Source: Clostridioides difficile_D (GTDB lineage: Bacteria; Bacillota; Clostridia; Peptostreptococcales; Peptostreptococcaceae). Taken from it: 64,000 nucleotides of DNA. Both the position numbers and the translations under genes were made by a program. The notes below the pieces were generated by a model that saw only the letters and a program-made list of their open reading frames with translations, was not told the DNA's origin and did no database searches. Each line of letters begins with the position of its first letter. Positions within the stretch are counted from its first letter, which is position 1. This document shows positions 59,607 to 64,000 of this stretch, piece by piece. The DNA lies in NCBI GenBank assembly GCA_945861085.1, contig OX244046.1, positions 4,044,919 through 4,108,918 on the forward strand, given 5' to 3'.

Positions 59607-59622
59607 TGTTTCATGAGAAACA
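59607..59622. promoter_or_regulatory. Candidate parS site between mnmE and mnmG
   Basis: TGTTTCATGAGAAACA matches 14 of 16 bases of the widely conserved bacterial parS TGTTTCACGTGAAACA. The outer arms TGTTTC/GAAACA are intact; only the central four bases deviate. It lies about 5 kb from parB and 4.4 kb from the origin edge, the expected place for a parS. Confidence 0.55.
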
Positions 59623-59673
59623 CTGTAAATTTTTTAAAAATCTCTATAATAAAAACAAATTTATTTTTGTACC

Positions 59674-61053
59674 TTACTTCCCTATACAGAAATTATGGAA
59701 TATATTATCTAGTAAATCCTCTGTTACTGTATCACCATTAATATACCCAAGATAGTCCCATATATTTTTTAAATCAACTTCTACAAAGTCAAATGGCATG
59801 CTTTGTTCTAAAGCAACTAAAGCATCTGTCGCAGATTTATATGCTTTACTAAGTGCATCTTTATGTCTTGAATTTGTTACTACTAAACTAGAATTATTTT
59901 TAATGTTGCCTTTATATACCATAGACTCTATTTTATCTTGTAATTTTTCTATTCCTTCTTGCTGTAAAGCTGATATTTTTATTATACTATTATTTTCTAC
60001 ATATTTAAGTATTTTTTCTTCTTCAATTTCCTGTTTCAAATCATTCTTATTTAACAGTACTATCGTTTGTTTATCTTTAAGCTTTTCTAATATCTCTATA
60101 TCTTCTTCTGACAACTTTCTAGATGCATCTAAAACCATTATAATTAAATCTGCACTAGTAAATGATTCTTTAGACTTTTCAACACCTATTTTTTCGACTA
60201 TATCGTCAGTCTCTCTTATACCTGCTGTATCAACAATTTTTAAAGGTATTCCTTTTATATTTACAAACTCTTCTATAACATCTCTAGTAGTTCCTGGTAT
60301 ATCAGTAACTATTGCTCTATTCTCTCCTAAAATAGAGTTAAGAAGTGAAGATTTCCCTACATTTGGTTTACCAACAATTACTGTCTTTAAGCCCTCTCTA
60401 AGTATTTTTCCACTTTCAGCTGTATCATATAACTTTTTAATTTCTTTTTGAAGTTCATTAGTTTTTTCTTTAAGAGTTTTATATGTTATATGCTCAATAT
60501 CTTCCTCAGGATAATCTATAGCAACTTCTACATGAGCTAATATCTCTGTAACTTTATCTCTTAATTCTCTTATCTTCTTTGATAAAGACCCCTCTAATTG
60601 ATTTTGAGCAACCCCATGAGCTATATCAGTTTTGGCTTTTATAACATCAATTACAGCCTCTGCTTGAGATAAATCTATTCTCCCATTTAAAAATGCTCTT
60701 TTAGTGAACTCACCAGCCTCTGCTAGCCTAACATCTTTTGATAGTATTAGTTCTAATATCTTCTTTACTGAAATAAATCCACCATGACAATTGATTTCTA
60801 TAACATCTTCTCCTGTATATGAGTTTGGACCTTTCATATATGCCAATAAAACTTCATCAATTACATTCTCATCATCTACTATATTTCCATATATTAATGT
60901 TCTCTTATTATATTTCTCAATACTCTTTCCTGACATAGACCTAAAGATTTCTTCTGCAACCTTTAAAGCTTTTTCTCCACTTATTCTAAGAATTCCTATA
61001 CCACCTTCTCCAGGTGCTGTGGCTATTGCCGCAATTGTATCATCTATAAACAA
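59674..61053 (-). CDS. mnmE: MnmE (TrmE), tRNA-modifying GTPase
   Basis: The 459-residue GTPase has the N-terminal tetrahydrofolate-binding domain (DTIAAIATAPGEGGIGILRI, ADAGEFTKRAFLNGRIDLSQ-like), a Ras-like G domain (VIVGKPNVGKSSLLNSILGE, DIPGTTRD, DTAGIRETDD, LLNKNDL) and the C-terminal helical domain ending in the modification signature IFHNFCIGK. I prefer TTG at 61053, six bases after AGAGGTG, since the GTG at 61062 overlaps that site. It works with mnmG next door. Confidence 0.96.
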   Translation of the reverse strand: MFIDDTIAAIATAPGEGGIGILRISGEKALKVAEEIFRSMSGKSIEKYNKRTLIYGNIVDDENVIDEVLLAYMKGPNSYTGEDVIEINCHGGFISVKKILELILSKDVRLAEAGEFTKRAFLNGRIDLSQAEAVIDVIKAKTDIAHGVAQNQLEGSLSKKIRELRDKVTEILAHVEVAIDYPEEDIEHITYKTLKEKTNELQKEIKKLYDTAESGKILREGLKTVIVGKPNVGKSSLLNSILGENRAIVTDIPGTTRDVIEEFVNIKGIPLKIVDTAGIRETDDIVEKIGVEKSKESFTSADLIIMVLDASRKLSEEDIEILEKLKDKQTIVLLNKNDLKQEIEEEKILKYVENNSIIKISALQQEGIEKLQDKIESMVYKGNIKNNSSLVVTNSRHKDALSKAYKSATDALVALEQSMPFDFVEVDLKNIWDYLGYINGDTVTEDLLDNIFHNFCIGK

Positions 61054-61123
61054 ATTTATCACCTCTATTTATAATTTTTTACATATAGATTTACGTTTAA
61101 CTAATCACAATAATATAATAAGA

Positions 61124-61157
61124 TTAAAAAATAAAACCCCCTAATGTCTAGGAGGTT
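61124..61157 (-). terminator. Terminator between jag and mnmE
   Basis: AACCTCCTA pairs with TAGGGGGTT on the minus strand (61149-61157 with 61135-61143, one G-U pair), followed by TTATTTTTTAA, four bases after the jag stop codon. Confidence 0.75.
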
Positions 61158-61161
61158 GATT

Positions 61162-61791
61162 TTATCTTTTACACTCAATTACTAATCTTCTATATGGATC
61201 AGTTCCTTCACTATATGTAATTACATATTTGTCGTTTTGAAGAGCTGAATGTATTATTCTTCTCTCATACGGATTCATATAATCTAATTTTTTAGTTTTT
61301 CTCGTTTTCGCTACTTCTCTAGCAACTTTATTAGCATATCTTATTAAAGATTCTTCTCGTTTTGATCTGTAGTTTTCTATATCTACAAGTACTCTTGTGT
61401 GAGAATCTTTATTTATTTTATTAAGAGCTAATCCAGTCAAAAATTGAATAGAATCTAAAGTTTCCCCTCTTCTACCAATTAAACTTGCAGCTTCTTTGCC
61501 TTCAATATCAACCATGATTAAATTATCTTTTTGAGATACATTGACTTTGGCATCAACATTTGCATTTCTCAACATTACCTCTATAAAATTTTTAGCTACA
61601 TCTAGTTCCCTCTCGATAACAAAAATTTCATAAGTACCATCTTTAGCACCTATAAAACCCAAAAACCCTTTGCTTGGATTTTCAAGTATTTCAACTTCTA
61701 TATCCTCTGCTTTTAAATTTAACTCTGCTATAGCTTTACTTATAGCTTCTTCCTTACTTCTACTTTTTATTAATTTTAGGCTTTTTCTCAT
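61162..61791 (-). CDS. jag: Jag/KhpB (EloR) RNA-binding protein
   Basis: A 209-residue protein with the Jag N-terminal domain (SRSKEEAISKAIAELN), a KH domain (about 60-140, SLIGRRGETLDSIQFLTGLA) and a C-terminal R3H domain (about 145-209, SLIRYANKVAREVAKTRKTK and MNPYERRIIHSALQN). It binds RNA and affects cell elongation in other Firmicutes. It overlaps the end of yidC by 32 bases and has AAGGAGGA eight bases before its ATG. Confidence 0.95.
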   Translation of the reverse strand: MRKSLKLIKSRSKEEAISKAIAELNLKAEDIEVEILENPSKGFLGFIGAKDGTYEIFVIERELDVAKNFIEVMLRNANVDAKVNVSQKDNLIMVDIEGKEAASLIGRRGETLDSIQFLTGLALNKINKDSHTRVLVDIENYRSKREESLIRYANKVAREVAKTRKTKKLDYMNPYERRIIHSALQNDKYVITYSEGTDPYRRLVIECKR

Positions 61792-62467
61792 TAACTTTTT
61801 CCTCCTTAGAGTTAGCAGCCAGCTTAGCTTTTAAAGGATTCATTATTAAGTAATATTGAGCTATTGAGAATAAGTTACTTACTGTCCAGTACAATGTAAG
61901 TCCTGCTGGGAATATAAATCCCCAATAGAAAGACATACCTGCCATTACATATGTCATTACTTTCATAGAGCCTTGTAACTGATCTTTTGGAGTCATTACT
62001 TTTTGCATAACATATGCACTTGCTCCTGAAAATACTGCTAGTATATAATCTGGTGCTGTTAAGCTTTTTATCCATAAAAACCCATTGTCAGCTGCTAAAA
62101 ACGCAGCTTGATTTGCAAAAACGCCATGAGCAACTGGCTCTCTCAAAACGCTAAATAATCCTATTAATATAGGAAACTGTATTAATAAAGGTAAACAACC
62201 AGATAGTGGATTAATTTTAGCTTCTCCATATAACTTAACAATTTCTTCATTTTGTTTTTCTGGCTTATTTTTATATTTTTCTTGTATCTCTTTTATACGA
62301 GGTTGTATATCTTGCATTGCCTTTGTTGACTTAGTCTGCTTAACTGTTAATGGTAATAAAATAATCTTTACTAGTATAGTAAAAAGTATTATAGAAATAC
62401 CATAATGGTTAACAAATTCAAATATTACCTTAAGAATCAATCCTAAGAAATTTCCTATTATATTCAA
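61760..62467 (-). CDS. yidC: YidC/SpoIIIJ membrane protein insertase
   Basis: The 235-residue insertase places proteins in the membrane with or without SecYEG. The five-helix core is seen, with SIILFTILVKIILLPLTVKQ, the coiled coil KSTKAMQDIQPRIKEIQEKY and CLPLLIQFPILIGLFSVLRE. It starts with TTG behind AGGAGG. Unlike Bacillus SpoIIIJ it shows no obvious lipobox. It is in the rpmH-rnpA-yidD-yidC-jag order. Confidence 0.95.
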   Translation of the reverse strand: MNIIGNFLGLILKVIFEFVNHYGISIILFTILVKIILLPLTVKQTKSTKAMQDIQPRIKEIQEKYKNKPEKQNEEIVKLYGEAKINPLSGCLPLLIQFPILIGLFSVLREPVAHGVFANQAAFLAADNGFLWIKSLTAPDYILAVFSGASAYVMQKVMTPKDQLQGSMKVMTYVMAGMSFYWGFIFPAGLTLYWTVSNLFSIAQYYLIMNPLKAKLAANSKEEKVNEKKPKINKK

Positions 62468-62498
62468 TTTTTTTATACCTCCTAATAGTTACTCTCTT

Positions 62499-62756
62499 TT
62501 ATTTTAGAGGGTCGTAACCTCCTGGATGAAAAGGATGACATTTTAAAAGTCTTCTTATTGTTAAATACATACCTTTTACAAATCCATATTTCTTAAACGC
62601 CTCTATTGAATATTGTGAGCAAGTTGGATAAAATCTACAGGTAGGTCCCTTTAAGGGAGATATATACTTTTGATAAAATCTCACTAAATAAATACATAAA
62701 TTCGATAAATACTTACTTATTTCCTTTAATATATAAATTATTTTATTCAAAGTCAT
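62499..62756 (-). CDS. yidD: YidD membrane protein insertion efficiency factor
   Basis: An 85-residue protein with the YidD core LVRFYQKYISPLKGPTCRFY, PTCSQYSIEAFKKYG and CHPFHPGGYDPLK. It aids YidC-dependent membrane insertion. N-terminal amphipathic helix for membrane contact. GGAGG upstream. The length is usual. Confidence 0.95.
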   Translation of the reverse strand: MTLNKIIYILKEISKYLSNLCIYLVRFYQKYISPLKGPTCRFYPTCSQYSIEAFKKYGFVKGMYLTIRRLLKCHPFHPGGYDPLK

Positions 62757-62782
62757 TAACCTCCATATTTATAGCATACAAT

Positions 62783-63127
62783 TTAAATAGAAATATCCGT
62801 TCTTTTAACTAAATTTTTTATAGACTTGTCTATGTCTTTAAAAGTAGCATCCTTACTAGATACTCTTGCTATAAATACTATATCATATCCAGGCTTAATT
62901 TTTTCATCAATATTTAATCTGTAGGCTTCTTTTATTAGTCTTCTTACTCTATTCCTAGTAATGGCTTTTCCTACTTTCTTTGAAACAGAAATACCTACTC
63001 TACTATAATCTGATTTATTTTTAAGTATATATATTACTAAATATTTGTTTGCAAAAGATTTGCCGTGTTTATATACTTTTCTAAAATCAGAGTCTTTTTT
63101 CAACCCTTTAGTCCTATTAAAGTCCAT
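62783..63127 (-). CDS. rnpA: Ribonuclease P protein component
   Basis: The 114-residue basic protein supports the catalytic RNA of RNase P in maturing tRNA 5' ends. Marks are KKDSDFRKVYKHGKSFANKY, the RNR motif KVGKAITRNRVRRLIKEAYR and GYDIVFIARVSSKDATF. It is downstream of rpmH as usual. Confidence 0.96.
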   Translation of the reverse strand: MDFNRTKGLKKDSDFRKVYKHGKSFANKYLVIYILKNKSDYSRVGISVSKKVGKAITRNRVRRLIKEAYRLNIDEKIKPGYDIVFIARVSSKDATFKDIDKSIKNLVKRTDISI

Positions 63128-63170
63128 AGTTAACCTCCATAAACACAGCTATGAATTGTAATTATTTACA

Positions 63171-63203
63171 CAAAAAGGCCACCTTTGCAGCGGCCCTTTT
63201 GTA
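63171..63203 (-). terminator. Possible attenuator between rpmH and rnpA
   Basis: AAAAGGCC near 63175-63182 pairs with GGCCCTTTT near 63192-63200 with one bulge, followed on the minus strand by TTTTTGTG. It would reduce rnpA expression relative to rpmH. Confidence 0.5.
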
Positions 63204-63204
63204 A

Positions 63205-63342
63205 TTAATGAGTTAATCTATTTCTTCCTTTAGCTCTTCTTCTCTTTAACACGTTTCTTCCGTTAGACGTTTTCATTCTTTTTCTGAAACCATGTTCTTT
63301 ACTTCTTTGTCTCTTTTTTGGTTGATAAGTTCTTTTACTCAT
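63205..63342 (-). CDS. rpmH: Ribosomal protein L34
   Basis: A 45-residue gene: ATG at 63340-63342, stop at 63205-63207. The product starts MSKRTYQPKKRQRSKEHGFR and continues with KRMKTSNGRNVLKRRRAKGR, the unmistakable L34 sequence. It is a very basic large-subunit protein. An AAGGCGGTG site precedes it. First gene on the left side of the origin, driven by a strong promoter at 63423-63451. Confidence 0.98.
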   Translation of the reverse strand: MSKRTYQPKKRQRSKEHGFRKRMKTSNGRNVLKRRRAKGRNRLTH

Positions 63343-63422
63343 TATTTTGCACCGCCTTTCAGATTTTATTTTCCGTTTATAAAAATAATAACTTTACCCT
63401 CAAAGTAAACATAACACATATA

Positions 63423-63451
63423 ATTATAAATACTTTTACTACTGTTGTCAA
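63423..63451 (-). promoter_or_regulatory. Promoter of rpmH
   Basis: On the minus strand TTGACA (63446-63451) and TATAAT (63423-63428) are separated by 17 bases: a full consensus housekeeping promoter about 80 bases before the rpmH start. Confidence 0.88.
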
Positions 63452-63540
63452 CGAGTTTTTGGGACGCTTATATCACAAAATATACCATATATATATTATG
63501 TATTTTTTTTATTGAAAATACTAGTAAAAATCTATTTAAT

Positions 63541-64000
63541 TTTATTCTAAATTATTTTTTTCAATTATATACACAAATAAAGTAATTTTAACATGTTTAT
63601 ATTTTTATCAACAATTAGTTAATATTGTGGATAAATTAGTTACAAATCATTGAAGTTTGACATATATTTTGATATTATAAATATACTTGTTGATAATGTG
63701 TATAAATGTTATCAACTTATTAGAAATTATTCACAGCTTGTGGATACTTTTGTGTATAACTTTTAAGATTACTGACAATACTCTAGTTATAATCACCATT
63801 TATTGTATGTTTATGTTATTTATAACTTTATCTACATATTGTTTATATCTTTTCATATTTTTTTAATAATTTATACTATTATTAATTTATCAACACCATT
63901 ATCCATAAATTTAGTTATTCTGTAAAATTTATATATATTTTTGCTTTTCTGTTAATAACTTTGTGGAAAATATTAATTATTCTGTTCGGAGGTTTATATT
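63541..64000. other. oriC: Replication origin (oriC, part upstream of dnaA)
   Basis: A gene-free, extremely AT-rich stretch with about ten DnaA boxes: TTATCAACA (63605), reverse TTATCCACA (63626-63634, perfect), and reverse TTATCAACA and TTATACACA back to back (63688-63705). Further right are TTATCAACT (63709), TTATTCACA (63727), reverse GTATCCACA (63739-63747), reverse TTATACACA (63751-63759), TTATCAACA (63887) and TTATCCATA (63899). The window closes with CGGAGG, the ribosome-binding site of dnaA, whose start codon should follow. A second cluster between dnaA and dnaN is expected from the bipartite origin known in C. difficile. Confidence 0.92.

Noticed and set aside
59798..60451. Plus-strand frame of 217 codons
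   Set aside because: It lies antisense to the GTPase domain of mnmE; hydrophobic Ser/Phe-rich shadow translation.

Overview
The window is low-GC clostridial DNA, most probably from Clostridioides difficile. Three things point there: a group I intron of the CdISt1 IStron type sitting directly after TTGAT, an EIIC-EAL cyclic-di-GMP protein, and the gene order rpmH-rnpA-yidD-yidC-jag-mnmE-mnmG-rsmG-noc-parA-parB that ends at the replication origin. The last bases are an AT-rich oriC region full of DnaA boxes followed by a GGAGG ribosome-binding site, so dnaA should start just beyond position 64000. Most genes lie on the minus strand, pointing away from the origin, as expected for leading-strand genes on the left replichore.

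Layout. 1-0.6 kb: part of a group I intron (IStron) that interrupts a pentapeptide-repeat-type gene. 1.1-3 kb: a PhnA/YjdM-like protein, a PAS protein and a small XRE membrane regulator. 3.1-9.2 kb: a sugar-acid type PTS operon (PRD/EIIA regulator, IIB, IIC, SIS isomerase, DapA-like lyase, KDPG aldolase). 9.9-11.7 kb: CPBP protease and MerR regulator. 12.2-17.4 kb: an uncharacterised redox-like cluster (EthD-like protein, two membrane proteins, flavodoxin-family protein, LVIVD propeller) divergent from a LysR regulator. 17.4-19.4 kb: an IS200/IS605-type element carrying an intact IscB nuclease, its predicted omega RNA and a Y1 transposase. 19.6-20.6 kb: a truncated FtsX permease. 21.2-29.7 kb: a lactose/cellobiose-family PTS regulon with a MupG-like glycosidase, amidohydrolase, DgaE- and DgaF-like enzymes and a KDG kinase; three near-identical palindromic sites mark a shared GntR operator. 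29.8-37 kb: rlmH, an EIIC-EAL fusion, a YycJ-like hydrolase, an M1 peptidase lipoprotein, and a plus-strand primosome pair (DnaD/DnaB-like and DnaI-like).

37.3-47.6 kb: four tRNAs (Lys, Glu, Val, Thr), purA, dnaB with a dense cluster of seven DnaA boxes just downstream of it, rplI, gdpP, a YybS-like gene, a MazG-like gene, rpsR-ssb-rpsF, and an aminotransferase. 47.7-54.2 kb: a DUF951 / DUF3343 / YedF / cysteine desulfurase neighbourhood linked to sulfur or selenium handling. It has been split by an IS607-type element with a dead serine recombinase and an intact TnpB. 54.2-64 kb: the chromosome segregation and origin block with parB, parA, noc, rsmG, mnmG, mnmE, jag, yidC, yidD, rnpA, rpmH and oriC, including a candidate Noc-binding palindrome next to noc and a parS-like site.

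The main themes are carbohydrate import and keto-deoxy-sugar catabolism, origin-proximal replication and segregation control, and three unrelated mobile elements, all linked to the TnpB/IscB/IStron world of RNA-guided or self-splicing elements.
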